This document shows, in pieces, positions 26,429-35,602 of a DNA stretch of 64,000 nt. The notes under the pieces were generated by a model, which saw nothing but the letters and a program-made list of their open reading frames with translations, searched no databases and was not told the origin of the DNA. A program made the translations under genes and the position numbers. Numbering within the stretch: the stretch's first letter is position 1; each line of letters begins with the position of its first letter. The stretch spans positions 372,001-436,000 of the forward strand of contig JAHBVJ010000001.1 in NCBI GenBank assembly GCA_019637615.1, given 5' to 3'. Origin of the DNA: Anaerolineae bacterium. GTDB taxonomy: Bacteria; Chloroflexota; Anaerolineae; Aggregatilineales; UBA2796.

Positions 26429-27628
26429 ATGTCTACTGATAACCAGTTGCACTATATTCAACAGCTTCAATTTACCGACCGCCCCGCTGCGGAGGAATTG
26501 ACACTGGCCTTTGTGCGTGCCACCTTCCTCGATCTGGACGTGACACAGGTGCAATTACGCCCGCTAGCCGTTTCGCTTAATTCCTTCAACGGCCTTTTGA
26601 CGCTCCGTGACGGGCGGCAGTTATTTTTCAAGACGCATGTTGAACCGGGCAGCATCGTCCAAGAGTACTACAATTCCACGCTACTTGCCGAGGCGGGCTA
26701 TCCGATCATCAAGCCGCTGTATGCTTCGACCGAGTATGGCAAGCAGTTCTTAATCTACGAAATGATCGAGTCGCTGTCAGTATTCGATGTCGCCCATGCC
26801 TTGGAACGCGGTGAGCGTCACGATCTCGATGCGCTGACTTCGGCGCAACAAACGACGGACGATCTTCTGTGGGATATTTACGCATCGACGCTCCAACCGC
26901 AGTCAGCCGAAGCAGCAGGGCAAGCGCCTGTCCATCAATTATTCTATCATCGCCTTGGCACGCGTTATGAGCAGTTCTACGGTGCCCAATCTTTCATGTT
27001 GCCCAGTGCCAACTTGGCGTGGGATGATTTGCTCTCGCGTCGATGGATCATCAATGGTGTTGCCTTTGAAGGGACGTTAGCGAGTGCTCTCGATAATGCG
27101 CGCAAAGTGCTGTGCCCGGAGCGTGCTGGAGCATCGATCATCGGGCACGGCGATGCGCACAATGGCAATGTTTTCTTCACGCCGACGGGCTTGTTGTATT
27201 TCGATCCGGCCTTTGGCGGGCGGCATCATCCGCTGCTTGATCTGACCAAGCCACTATTTCATAACGTGTTCGCGACATGGATGTATCATCCGCTCGATGT
27301 GATGAACACCTTGGTGCTCACGTGGCATGACGATGGCACCACGATCCATGTTGAGCACAATTATCAACCCTCCTCGGTGCGCCACATGTTTTTTGAGAGC
27401 AAAGTGCAGCGCGTCCTCGCGCCGTTGGTAGCGCATACAACGATCCCCGCATGGCGTGACTATCTGAAGGCGAGTTTACTGTGCTGTCCACTGCTCACCA
27501 TGAATCTCTCCGACCGCAAACGCTTCCCCGCTGAAATCGCCTTGTTGGGGTTGTGTTACGCCATCGAGATGGGACTGCCGAGTCTCGGATCGCGCACGAT
27601 CTTGGATAACGCCCTCGCCAATCTCTGA
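26429..27628 (+). CDS. Aminoglycoside phosphotransferase-fold kinase
   Basis: 399 residues with a eukaryotic-kinase-like APH fold: an N-lobe Lys68 in LFFKTH, the catalytic loop HGDAHNGN (240-247) with Asp242 as base, and the metal-binding Asp259 in LYFDPAFGG. The family phosphorylates small hydroxyl substrates (antibiotics, choline, sugars, homoserine and others). The neighbours give no hint of the substrate, and the sequence does not match a known resistance subclass closely enough to claim resistance. Confidence 0.8.
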   Translation: MSTDNQLHYIQQLQFTDRPAAEELTLAFVRATFLDLDVTQVQLRPLAVSLNSFNGLLTLRDGRQLFFKTHVEPGSIVQEYYNSTLLAEAGYPIIKPLYASTEYGKQFLIYEMIESLSVFDVAHALERGERHDLDALTSAQQTTDDLLWDIYASTLQPQSAEAAGQAPVHQLFYHRLGTRYEQFYGAQSFMLPSANLAWDDLLSRRWIINGVAFEGTLASALDNARKVLCPERAGASIIGHGDAHNGNVFFTPTGLLYFDPAFGGRHHPLLDLTKPLFHNVFATWMYHPLDVMNTLVLTWHDDGTTIHVEHNYQPSSVRHMFFESKVQRVLAPLVAHTTIPAWRDYLKASLLCCPLLTMNLSDRKRFPAEIALLGLCYAIEMGLPSLGSRTILDNALANL

Positions 27629-27729
27629 TCATTCGCTTACTTCGCCACCCTAACCCGCCTTATGGAAATTGTGCGTTCCGTCCAAACTCGCTAGACTAGC
27701 CGTTAGTCATGTCCTATAAGGGTATTGTG

Positions 27730-28401
27730 ATGTCCGAAAACGACCAGATCGATCAAGATGAACTGATCCAGCGTGTTGTGGCGGAGACGGCGGGCGACCA
27801 GCCAGAAGAGATCAGCCCGGAGATGGACGATCAAGATGCCGATGCCGATATTGCACGTCCCTCGCGGGTGATGCAGTATCGCGTCCAGCGTCGTGCCCAA
27901 TTCAGTATGACCCTGCCCGCGCTGCTGTTGATCGCCATCGGCGGTGCCTATGTGGTGAGCTTGCTTGCGCCGGATACCCTCCAGATCACGCCGTTGATGG
28001 CACTGGCAGCCGCACTCGGCGCGACGGCCTTGGGCTTGCTGGCACGTTTTTTGATCAATGGGCGGAAAGAAACGGGCGTCCTGTTTATTAGTCTTGTACT
28101 GGTGCTCTGGATCGCGCTCGGAGCCTTAGCGGTAACGGGGATCATCGATCTGATGGTGAATTGGCCGATGGCGATCAGCGCGGTGGGCGTCGCGATCATC
28201 ATCATGATGGTGTTCATTCCAGAGCGTGGCTTGCTGCTGCCCGGATTAGCGCTGATTGTGGCAGGCGTCACGTTGCTGATGTTCACCACGGGCACCGTCG
28301 ATGTCGCTTCCGTGACGACCATCGCGCAGTACTGGCCTGTCCTGCTGATTCTCGTCGGGCTGGTGTTCCTGCCTAGCGCCTTCCGCAACCGGACACGATA
28401 A
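27730..28401 (+). CDS. Polytopic membrane protein of unknown function
   Basis: 223 residues from ATG 27730, chosen because AAGGG lies 7 bases upstream; ATG 27709 is an in-frame alternative. An acidic N-terminus of about 45 residues rich in Asp/Glu precedes an RRAQ boundary and about six hydrophobic helices with short loops. No catalytic or transport motif is recognised. It precedes the GT4 glycosyltransferase by 49 bases and could be part of the same transcript. Confidence 0.65.
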   Translation: MSENDQIDQDELIQRVVAETAGDQPEEISPEMDDQDADADIARPSRVMQYRVQRRAQFSMTLPALLLIAIGGAYVVSLLAPDTLQITPLMALAAALGATALGLLARFLINGRKETGVLFISLVLVLWIALGALAVTGIIDLMVNWPMAISAVGVAIIIMMVFIPERGLLLPGLALIVAGVTLLMFTTGTVDVASVTTIAQYWPVLLILVGLVFLPSAFRNRTR

Positions 28402-28450
28402 AAGGCGTACAGGATGGTAAATACACAATCATTCGTTCACAAAACACACT

Positions 28451-29554
28451 ATGCACATCGCTATTGATGCCAGCCGAACCACCATCGCTGCCCGCACCGG
28501 CACTGAAAATTACGCGCTGCAAATCATCCGCGCGCTGATCGACCTACGTCCGACGCACCGCATCACGCTGTACTTTCGAGATCGACCGCCGCCCAACCTG
28601 TTCAAGGTCTATCCCAACGTGCAACATCGCATCATCACCACGCCGCGCCTATGGACGCATTGGGGCTTTGCCGGGGAAATCTGGCGCACGCGTCCCGACG
28701 TGACTTTTGTGCCCGCGCATACGCTGCCGATCTTCTTTCCGGGCAAGGCAGTCGTCACCGTCCACGATCTCGGTTATCGCTTCTTCCCCGCAGCGCATCC
28801 GCGCCCGCAGCGTGCCTATCTGGATCGCAGCACGCGCTACAGTGCCCGCCGCGCCACCCGTGTGATCGCGGATTCGGTCGCCACCAAGCGTGATCTGATG
28901 TCCGAATATGGCACCGCCGACGCCAAGATCGACGTGGTCTATCCCGGTGTGGAAGCCTTGCACCGCGCCACCGAGGTGCGGATCGCCTCCGTGCGCCGCA
29001 AATACAGACTGCCGGAGAAGTATCTGCTATTTCTCGGCACCTTGCAGCCTCGCAAAAATATCGTCCGTCTCGCGGATGCCTTCGCGCACTATCTAAATAA
29101 TGGCGGCGACCAATCGCTGCATCTCGTCTTGGCGGGCAAGCGCGGTTGGCTGATCGATGATGTCTTGGCGAAACTGCCGGAAAGCGCCCGTCCGCGCATC
29201 CACTTCACGGGCTACGTTGATGATGATGACGTAGAAGGGCTGTACAGCGGAGCGCTGGCCTTCACTTTCCCTTCCTTGTACGAAGGCTTCGGCTTCCCCG
29301 TCTTGGAAGCGCTGCGCTGCGCTACGCCTGTCCTGTGCTCCAATACCTCGTCGTTACCCGAATTGGCAGGTGACGCGGCGATCTTGGTCGATCCGACCAA
29401 TGTGGAGGCGATTGCGGCGGGCATCAGCAAATTGATGAGCGATCCCAAACTGCGCGATACACTTGTGCAGCGCGGTAACGAGCAGGTGAAAAAGTTCACG
29501 TGGCAGCGTGCCGCCGCGTTAACCCTGCAAACCTTGGAGAAGGCCGCGAAGTGA
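28451..29554 (+). CDS. Glycosyltransferase family 4 (GT-B fold)
   Basis: 367 residues. The C-terminal half has the GT4 donor-site signature: LFLGTLQPRKNI (about 193-204), then FPSLYEGFGFPVLEAL (about 273-288) with the two conserved Glu residues, and the SNTSSLPEL segment. The N-terminal domain starts with the family-typical IAIDASRTT. It is a retaining GT-B glycosyltransferase, likely adding a sugar from a nucleotide donor in cell-surface polysaccharide assembly. It overlaps the next gene by 4 bases (GTGA), so the two are translationally coupled. Confidence 0.9.
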   Translation: MHIAIDASRTTIAARTGTENYALQIIRALIDLRPTHRITLYFRDRPPPNLFKVYPNVQHRIITTPRLWTHWGFAGEIWRTRPDVTFVPAHTLPIFFPGKAVVTVHDLGYRFFPAAHPRPQRAYLDRSTRYSARRATRVIADSVATKRDLMSEYGTADAKIDVVYPGVEALHRATEVRIASVRRKYRLPEKYLLFLGTLQPRKNIVRLADAFAHYLNNGGDQSLHLVLAGKRGWLIDDVLAKLPESARPRIHFTGYVDDDDVEGLYSGALAFTFPSLYEGFGFPVLEALRCATPVLCSNTSSLPELAGDAAILVDPTNVEAIAAGISKLMSDPKLRDTLVQRGNEQVKKFTWQRAAALTLQTLEKAAK

Positions 29555-31410
29555 GCAGTCCGCCGAACAACCTCCGTCGCATCCTGTGCATCCAACTCGC
29601 GGATATTGGCGACCTCGTGGTGACCACACCAGCGCTCAACGCCCTGCGCGAGACATTTCCTTACGCCCAAATCGACATCCTGACCACACCGCACGCCGCG
29701 CCCATCCTCAACCACACAGGCTTAGTTAACACTATCTACACCGCGCCACGCAACCTGATCCGCCTGAAGCATCTGCGTTCCGACGTGCCAAACTTGCTGC
29801 GTCTCCTCGGCAAGCTGATGACCGCCCGCTACGACGCCGTATTGCTGTTCCACCACCTGACTACATGGATCGGCGCGGCAAAATACATCCTGCTTACATT
29901 TATTTCCGGCGCACGCATCCGCGCTGGCTTGGATAACGGGCGCGGCGGGTTTCTCACCCACAAAACCGCCGATCTAGGCTGGGGGGGTAAACATCAAGCC
30001 GATTACTATCTCTCTGTAGCCGAACTCATCGGCGCGACGACAACGGATAAGCGCTTGAAAGTCGGCATCAGCGACGAGGATCGCCAGTGGGCGCGCGCAC
30101 AACTCAACGTGCATGACGCCAATGTTGTCATTATTCATCCCGGCAGCGGCGGGTTCAGCTTGGCGCGGCGTTGGGAGCCAGAAAAATTCGCCTCACTAGC
30201 AAATGCACTTCTCGAACACGCCCCAGATCGCCACATCGTCCTCGTCGGCGGCAAAGATGATGATGCCGAATCTGTGCTTCAACACATGCAGCATCAACCG
30301 CTCAATCTCGTCGCAAAAACCACGCTCAACCAATTAGCCGCCGTCCTTGAGCGCGCGGAGCAATACTACAGCACGGACTCCGGTGTCATGCACATCGCCA
30401 CCGCCGCCCTTCCACAAGACAAGCTCCTCAACGTCTTGTACGGGCCGAGCAATCACCTCGCGTGGGGGCCGTACCGCGATCAGCCCGCCAACATCTATCG
30501 TAGCGGCGTGCGGTGCAGTCCATGCAGCTATGTCGGGCATACGCTCGGCTTGCGCAACGGCTGCGAAGCGCGCACCTGCATGAAAATCCTCACCGCGCAG
30601 CAGGTGCTTTCGCGTGAAACGACTATTCCCAACGACGCACAACCGTTACCGCCGACACTTCGCGTGCTCGGCGTTCCAATCCACGCCATGACCTTCGCGG
30701 GCTTCCTCGATCAGCTCGGTGCGTGGATCAAGCAAGAGAGTCCTTCCCCTCGCCAGCTCTGCACCGTCAACCCCGAATACATCATGCTCGCGCAGCAAGA
30801 CGTGCTGATGTACAACATCCTCAAGCGTGCCGATCTGTGCGTGGCGGATGGTGTCGGCGTCTTATGGGCAGCCAAACGGCTAGGCCATACTTTGCCCGAA
30901 CGTGTCACCGGCTCCGATGGCACGCTCAAGATCGCGGAACGCGCTGCGCGTGACGGTTGGCGGCTGTTTCTGCTTGGCGCAGCCGATGGCATCGCAGCCA
31001 AAACCGCTGAAATTCTCCAAAACCGCTTCCCCGGCCTTCAGATCGCGGGCACATTCGCGGGCGATCCGTCCGGCGCATCTGAAGACGCTATTGCAGCTTA
31101 CGTCGCCGCCAGCCATGCCGATGTGCTGCTCGTGGCGTTCGGGCAGGGCAAACAAGATCACTGGATCGCGCGGAATTTGCCGCGCCTTAACGTCAAAGTC
31201 GCGCTTGGGGTTGGCGGTGCATTTGACTTCATCGCTGGCGTTGCCGAACGCGCACCCGTGTGGATGCAGCATTTAGGGTTGGAATGGCTGCATCGCTTGA
31301 TTAAGCAGCCATGGCGCTGGCGGCGGATGCTGCGACTGCCGCTGTTTGTGTTCCTCGTCTTGTGGCGTGGCGAACATGGCCCGTGGGCGTTTGAAGGCGG
31401 CAAGCCCTAA
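29551..31410 (+). CDS. Fused GT9 heptosyltransferase-like and GT26 (WecG/TagA-like) glycosyltransferase
   Basis: 619 residues from GTG 29551, which overlaps the GT4 stop (GTGA) and follows GGAGAAGG. Residues about 8-345 form a GT9 domain (LADIGDLVVTTPAL, HPGSGGFSLARRW, STDSGVMHIATA). After a short linker, about 360-605 is a GT26 domain of the WecG/TagA/CpsF type (TVNPEYIMLAQQD, VADGVGVLWAAKRLG, ERVTGSD, GVGGAFDFIAG). Alone, GT26 enzymes add N-acetylmannosamine or a related sugar to undecaprenyl-PP-GlcNAc, and GT9 enzymes add heptose or similar sugars. Both domains look intact, so the protein may add two consecutive sugars to one lipid-linked glycan. This fusion is uncommon. Confidence 0.88.
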   Translation: MSSPPNNLRRILCIQLADIGDLVVTTPALNALRETFPYAQIDILTTPHAAPILNHTGLVNTIYTAPRNLIRLKHLRSDVPNLLRLLGKLMTARYDAVLLFHHLTTWIGAAKYILLTFISGARIRAGLDNGRGGFLTHKTADLGWGGKHQADYYLSVAELIGATTTDKRLKVGISDEDRQWARAQLNVHDANVVIIHPGSGGFSLARRWEPEKFASLANALLEHAPDRHIVLVGGKDDDAESVLQHMQHQPLNLVAKTTLNQLAAVLERAEQYYSTDSGVMHIATAALPQDKLLNVLYGPSNHLAWGPYRDQPANIYRSGVRCSPCSYVGHTLGLRNGCEARTCMKILTAQQVLSRETTIPNDAQPLPPTLRVLGVPIHAMTFAGFLDQLGAWIKQESPSPRQLCTVNPEYIMLAQQDVLMYNILKRADLCVADGVGVLWAAKRLGHTLPERVTGSDGTLKIAERAARDGWRLFLLGAADGIAAKTAEILQNRFPGLQIAGTFAGDPSGASEDAIAAYVAASHADVLLVAFGQGKQDHWIARNLPRLNVKVALGVGGAFDFIAGVAERAPVWMQHLGLEWLHRLIKQPWRWRRMLRLPLFVFLVLWRGEHGPWAFEGGKP

Positions 31411-31436
31411 CTGCGCTTTCTTTACTTGAGTCTTTT

Positions 31437-31464
31437 TTGCATCCGCGCCTAAGCCACATATAAT
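31437..31464 (+). promoter_or_regulatory. Sigma70-type promoter of ydcS
   Basis: TTGCAT (31437-31442), 16-base spacer, TATAAT (31459-31464). The transcript would start near 31471. AGAGAGG precedes the ATG at 31505. Confidence 0.6.
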
Positions 31465-31504
31465 TGCCGTACCTCACACCTATTTTCAACAAAGAGAGGT
31501 TGTT

Positions 31505-32674
31505 ATGCAGAAAAAACTATTGCTTACCGTTGCCCTTGCGGCAGCCTTGACCATACCCGCGATTGTCACGCCTGTACGTAGTCAAGCTGGCGAAGGTCAG
31601 GTCGATATTATCGCGTGGGCGGGCTACATCGAGCGCGGTGAAACCGATAAAGCCTATGACTGGGTAACCGATTTCGAGAAAGAAACGGGTTGCAAAGTCA
31701 ACGTACAGGTCGCCAACAGCTCCGACGAGATGGTGACGCTGATGACCGAGGGTAAGTATGACCTCGTGACAGCCTCTGGGGATGCGTCGCTGCGTCTGGT
31801 GGCGGGTGGACGTGTCCAGCCTGTCGATCTCTCCAAGATTCCGAGCTACGAAACAGTCGATGAGCGCTTGAAGGGTGCGCCTTGGTACGCCGTCGATGGT
31901 AAGTCCTACGGTGTCCCTTACCAGTGGGGCGCAAACGTGTTGATGTACAACAAAGCGGCCTTTGCGGATGCGCCCACCAGTTGGAGCGTCGTTTTCGAAG
32001 AGACCACGCTCTCCGATGGCAAGTCCAACAAGGGACGCGTGCAGGCCTACTACGGCCCCATCGCGATGGCGGATGCGGCGCTCTATCTCTCGGTCAAGAA
32101 CCCCGATCTCGGCATCAAAGACCCGTATGAACTGGATCAGAAGCAGTATGACGCGGTAGTAGCGTTGCTTCAGCAGCAGCGGGGCTTGGTCGCCCGCTAT
32201 TGGACGGATGCCACCAGCCAGATCGATGACTTCACCAACGAAGACATCGTAGCGTCGGCCTCGTGGCCTTATCAGGTCAATACCTTGGCCTATGCACATT
32301 CAACAGATGCCACCAAGCCTGATATTGCCAGCGTCGTCCCTGCCGAAGGTGCGACGGGTTGGGCAGACACGACCATGCTCGGCGTGGAAGCGCCGCACCC
32401 CAATTGCGCCTACCTGTGGCTGGAACACTCGCTGCAACCCAAGGTGCAGGGTGATGTCGCCGCGTGGTTCGGTTCCGTGCCAGTCGTGCCCGCTGCCTGC
32501 AAAGGCAACGAACTGCTGACCGATGAAGGCTGCAAGATCAACGGCTTCGACAGCTTTGAACAGATCAAATTCTGGAAGACGCCGAGCAAGGCTTGCGGTG
32601 ATGATCGCGGTGATGTCTGCATTCCCTATAGCGAATGGGTCAAGTCCTACATCGCCATCCGCAGCGGCAGCTAA
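31505..32674 (+). CDS. ydcS: YdcS-like polyamine-type ABC transporter substrate-binding protein
   Basis: 389 residues with an N-terminal signal peptide (cleavage near VRSQA-GEG). Several blocks are near-identical to the E. coli YdcS family: GYIERGETDKAYDWVTDFEK, DLVTASGDASLRL, GVPYQWGANVLMYN, DGKSNKGRVQAYYGP, and KVQGDVAAWFGSVPVVP. YdcS is the periplasmic-type binding protein of the YdcSTUV importer, associated with putrescine or related amines. Here it heads the locus whose other parts are patD (32773) and ydcT-U-V (36583-39394). A promoter (31437-31464) lies upstream and a terminator-like hairpin (32705-32732) follows, which would raise its level relative to the membrane parts. Confidence 0.92.
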   Translation: MQKKLLLTVALAAALTIPAIVTPVRSQAGEGQVDIIAWAGYIERGETDKAYDWVTDFEKETGCKVNVQVANSSDEMVTLMTEGKYDLVTASGDASLRLVAGGRVQPVDLSKIPSYETVDERLKGAPWYAVDGKSYGVPYQWGANVLMYNKAAFADAPTSWSVVFEETTLSDGKSNKGRVQAYYGPIAMADAALYLSVKNPDLGIKDPYELDQKQYDAVVALLQQQRGLVARYWTDATSQIDDFTNEDIVASASWPYQVNTLAYAHSTDATKPDIASVVPAEGATGWADTTMLGVEAPHPNCAYLWLEHSLQPKVQGDVAAWFGSVPVVPAACKGNELLTDEGCKINGFDSFEQIKFWKTPSKACGDDRGDVCIPYSEWVKSYIAIRSGS

Positions 32675-32704
32675 CCATCTGTTGATCTCTGTATAGTCTA
32701 TATC

Positions 32705-32732
32705 GAGCCGGGGGCAACTCCGGCTCTTTGTT
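32705..32732 (+). terminator. Terminator/attenuator between ydcS and patD
   Basis: A 7-bp GC-rich stem, GAGCCGG (32705-32711) with CCGGCTC (32720-32726), then TTTGTT. Partial read-through into patD is plausible, as binding protein genes are often followed by such a hairpin. Confidence 0.65.
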
Positions 32733-32772
32733 ACACAGTGCGCATTGAATTTTCTGCTGATGAGGCTATCTC

Positions 32773-34212
32773 ATGGAAAAATTTAAGCTCTGGATCGATG
32801 GCAAATGGGCTGCCAGCAAGGGCGGCGGCAAAATGGCGATTGAGAACCCCGCTACGGGCAAACCAATCGCGGAAGTGGTAGACGCCAGCCGCGAAGACGT
32901 GGATCGCGCGGTGAAGGCCGCCCACACCGCCTTTTATGATGGACGTTGGTCGCGCCTAACGCCCGCCGAACGCTCATTGGCGATCTGGCGGTTGGGGGAT
33001 TTGCTGGAAAAACGTGCCGAAGACTTCGCCAAAGCCGAGGCCGAGAACACGGGCAAGCCCTACAAATTCGTCGCCTTGGGTGCGGATTTGCCCTTCATGA
33101 TCGACAATCTGCGCTTCTTCTCAGCGGCGGCACGCGATACGCATGGCAACGCCACTGGTGAGTATGCCAAAGGCTTCACCTCGATGTACCGCCGTGAACC
33201 TGTCGGCGTCGTCGGGCAGATCGCGCCGTGGAATTACCCGCTGATGATGGCGATCTGGAAGATCGGCCCTGCGCTGGCGGCAGGCTGCACCATCGTGCTC
33301 AAGCCTGCGCCCACGACGCCGATCACCTCCCTGATGCTGGCGGAACTCATCAAAGAAGCGGGCATCCCCGATGGCGTCGTGAACGTCATTTCCGGCGGCA
33401 ACGAAACAGGGCAAGCGCTGGTCGAGCATCCGCTGATCCGCATGGTCAGCCTGACGGGTTCGACGGGTACGGGCAAAAAGATCATGAAAACGGCGGCGGA
33501 TACGCTTAAACGTGTCCATCTGGAACTCGGCGGCAAAGCGCCCTTTATCGTTTTCGATGATGCCGATGTCGAAGTCGTCGCCGCCGCCGCTACCCTCGCC
33601 TCTACCTTCAATACGGGGCAAGATTGCACCGCCGCCACCCGCATCTACGTGCAAAAGGCGCAGGAGAAAAAGGTGCGCGAGGCCATTGTCGAGTCGATGA
33701 AAGCTGTCAAAATTGGCGATCCCTTTGCCGACGATGTGGTGATGGGGCCGCTGATCTCCGGCGTGCAGCGTGACCGCGTACAGGGCTTCATCGACCGTGC
33801 CAGAGCGGGTGGAGCCAAGATTCTCACGGGCGGTAAAGCCATTCAGGGCGCGGGCTACTACTTCGAGCCGACAGTAATTTCCGGCATCAAGCAAACGGAC
33901 GAGGTGATCCAGAGTGAAATCTTCGGCCCTGTGCTGACGGTCAGCACGTTCAAGGACACCGCCGAAGCCATCCAACTTGGCAACGATGTGCAGTACGGCC
34001 TCGCCGCCTCGCTCTGGACGCGCGACATCGGACGTGCCATGCAGGTCGCCCGCGAACTCGAATTCGGCACTGTCTGGATCAACGATCACATCCCGTTAGC
34101 CTCCGAGACTCCGCATGGCGGCTTCAAGCAGTCAGGCTTTGGCAAAGACCTCTCTGCCGAAGCCGTCTCAGACTACCGCGTCACCAAGCACGTCATGGTC
34201 AAAAATACGTAA
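32773..34212 (+). CDS. patD: Gamma-aminobutyraldehyde dehydrogenase (PatD/YdcW-like)
   Basis: 479 residues, full-length NAD(P)-dependent aldehyde dehydrogenase. Catalytic elements: Asn154 in APWNYP, Glu251 in LELGGKAPF, nucleophile Cys285 in FNTGQDCTAATRIY, and a cofactor-site GSTGTGKK. The GQDCTAATRIY context and its position next to ydcS match PatD, which oxidises 4-aminobutyraldehyde from putrescine breakdown to GABA. A betaine-aldehyde specificity cannot be excluded from motifs alone. A decayed copy of its last 24 or so codons is present at 35879-35953. Confidence 0.88.
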   Translation: MEKFKLWIDGKWAASKGGGKMAIENPATGKPIAEVVDASREDVDRAVKAAHTAFYDGRWSRLTPAERSLAIWRLGDLLEKRAEDFAKAEAENTGKPYKFVALGADLPFMIDNLRFFSAAARDTHGNATGEYAKGFTSMYRREPVGVVGQIAPWNYPLMMAIWKIGPALAAGCTIVLKPAPTTPITSLMLAELIKEAGIPDGVVNVISGGNETGQALVEHPLIRMVSLTGSTGTGKKIMKTAADTLKRVHLELGGKAPFIVFDDADVEVVAAAATLASTFNTGQDCTAATRIYVQKAQEKKVREAIVESMKAVKIGDPFADDVVMGPLISGVQRDRVQGFIDRARAGGAKILTGGKAIQGAGYYFEPTVISGIKQTDEVIQSEIFGPVLTVSTFKDTAEAIQLGNDVQYGLAASLWTRDIGRAMQVARELEFGTVWINDHIPLASETPHGGFKQSGFGKDLSAEAVSDYRVTKHVMVKNT

Positions 34213-34230
34213 CCGAGTGAACGAAAACAC

Positions 34231-34263
34231 GGCTGATCTCAACAGTATCCTGAGGGATCAGCC
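34231..34263 (+). terminator. Hairpin between patD and the FGE-like gene
   Basis: An 8-bp stem, GGCTGATC (34231-34238) with GATCAGCC (34256-34263), and a 17-base loop, without a T run. It may be a weak terminator or an RNA stability element. Confidence 0.4.
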
Positions 34264-34280
34264 ATGATCGGAGGTTTTGG

Positions 34281-35144
34281 ATGACCAATAACGATCTCCC
34301 GTCCGCGCCCAAACTTGGCGACACTCGCATCGATCCTAAAGGCGTCCCACAGGTCTACGTTCCCGCCGGACGCTTCTTGATGGGTAGTACCCGCGCTCAG
34401 CTAGAAGACTCGTTGCAACAAGCCAACCAATACAACAAGGATGTGACCATCGACTGGTTCATCGATCAAGCACCGCAGCACGAAGTCCGCATCACGCGCG
34501 GCTTCTGGCTAGATCAATTTCCCGTCACCAATGCCTATTTCCAGAGCTTCATGGATGACGGCGGCTATCAGGAAGATCGCTGGTGGTCAAAGGGTGGTCT
34601 GCAATGGCGGCGCGAGAATAACGTGCTTGTGCCTGAAGACTATGTGTTGTATATCGAAGACCCCAACCAGCCTCGCGTCGGGATCAACTGGTACGAGGCC
34701 GAAGCCTATGCCAACTGGCGCGGCGGACACTTGCCCACGGAGGCCGAATGGGAATACGCGGCACGTGGCGAGCAATCCCTCATCTATCCGTGGGGCAATG
34801 AGTATGAGTCGACGCGCTTGAATGCGGAAAATCAACGTAAAAAAACTTCTCCCGTGGATATGTATCCCGACGGCAAGAGTTGGTGCGGTGCGTTCGATCT
34901 CGCTGGTAACGTCTGGGAATGGTGTGCTGACTGGTTTGCGGCGGATTTCTACGCGCAATGTGTGAGCAACAATTGGATCGATGATCCATTTTGCGGCGAA
35001 TCCCAAACTGATTCCGTGCTGCGTGGCGGTTCGTTTGGCAGCGATCCTTTCTATTGCCGTTCCGCCTACCGCGTGAACACACGTATCTTTCGTGACGACG
35101 ATAGGGGCTGTCGGGTAGTTTCTGCTGTCGTTTCTGTTGCTTAA
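34281..35144 (+). CDS. Formylglycine-generating-enzyme-like (SUMF1 domain) protein lacking one active-site Cys
   Basis: 287 residues, GGAGG 6 bases before ATG. The FGE/SUMF1 fold is clear: FLMGS (32-36), FPVTNAYFQSF (80-90), GGHLPTEAEWEYAARG (148-163), FDLAGNVWEWCADW (205-218) and LRGGSF (247-252). True FGEs use two cysteines spaced C-x4-C near the end. Here the first position is Ser254 and only Cys259 remains (SDPFYC), so classical sulfatase maturation is unlikely. Related domains occur in iron oxygenases (EgtB-like) and in proteins of unknown role. No sulfatase gene is nearby. Its insertion inside the ydc locus suggests a link to amine metabolism, which is speculative. Confidence 0.82.
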   Translation: MTNNDLPSAPKLGDTRIDPKGVPQVYVPAGRFLMGSTRAQLEDSLQQANQYNKDVTIDWFIDQAPQHEVRITRGFWLDQFPVTNAYFQSFMDDGGYQEDRWWSKGGLQWRRENNVLVPEDYVLYIEDPNQPRVGINWYEAEAYANWRGGHLPTEAEWEYAARGEQSLIYPWGNEYESTRLNAENQRKKTSPVDMYPDGKSWCGAFDLAGNVWEWCADWFAADFYAQCVSNNWIDDPFCGESQTDSVLRGGSFGSDPFYCRSAYRVNTRIFRDDDRGCRVVSAVVSVA

Positions 35145-35215
35145 CTTCAACAATCGGCGTCATTAGTTCTCAGAACGCGTTCGCTGATTCTTACACAACT
35201 CTAACAGTCTGTTTG

Positions 35216-35243
35216 TTGACAATCCGAAAATATGTCTTATAAT
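35216..35243 (+). promoter_or_regulatory. Near-consensus sigma70 promoter
   Basis: TTGACA (35216-35221), 16-base spacer, TATAAT (35238-35243). Both hexamers are perfect. The start site would be near 35250. No full-length gene follows for over 1.3 kb, only repeats, hairpins, a 13-codon ORF and a gene remnant. Confidence 0.75.
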
Positions 35244-35340
35244 ACTCACTATCGACAAATGTCCCTAATCGGCGTTTGCAACCAATGACTAACGCCGCTG
35301 CCCGTCTCCCGAATGAGTTCCCGTCATGTACAAGTCGCCA

Positions 35341-35463
35341 TTTGCCTGATCTTTGCCTGTTATCGCCTGATCTTTGCCTGATCCACTCGGTTCAGGATGG
35401 TTCATTGAGCAGAGAATGTCGTCTGTTAAATTTTTTGCCTGTTTATCAGGCAGATCAGGCAAA
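35341..35463 (+). repeat. TTTGCCTG repeat cluster with alternative hairpins
   Basis: TTTGCCTG occurs at 35341, 35352, 35373 and 35434 and its inverse at 35456-35463. The last pair can form an 8-bp hairpin (35434-35441/35456-35463) that excludes an inner one, GCCTG (35437-35441) with CAGGC (35447-35451). The arrangement lies about 90 bases into the transcript expected from the 35216 promoter. Confidence 0.7.
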
Positions 35464-35541
35464 TGAGTGTGATGCAGATTGGCTGTGTCTTTACTTAGCA
35501 CTAAGGACTAAGCACTCAGCACTTTCCCTAGCCCGTTATTT

Positions 35542-35556
35542 CCCTGTTAAACAGGG
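35542..35556. repeat. Short inverted repeat CCCTGTT-A-AACAGGG
   Basis: A perfect 7-bp dyad around a single base, followed by two more AGGG/CAGGG-type half copies up to 35577. It could be a protein-binding dyad rather than a hairpin because the loop is too short. Confidence 0.6.
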
Positions 35557-35602
35557 TTATCAGGGCTTAACAGGGTTCATCATAATGGAGGTAATCACCG
35601 AA

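Noticed and set aside
26429-27628. Antibiotic resistance gene
   Set aside because: APH fold is clear, but subclass motifs of known resistance enzymes are not recognisable and the context is not mobile.
34281-35144. Active sulfatase-maturing FGE
   Set aside because: Only one of the two catalytic cysteines is present and no sulfatase gene is in the window.
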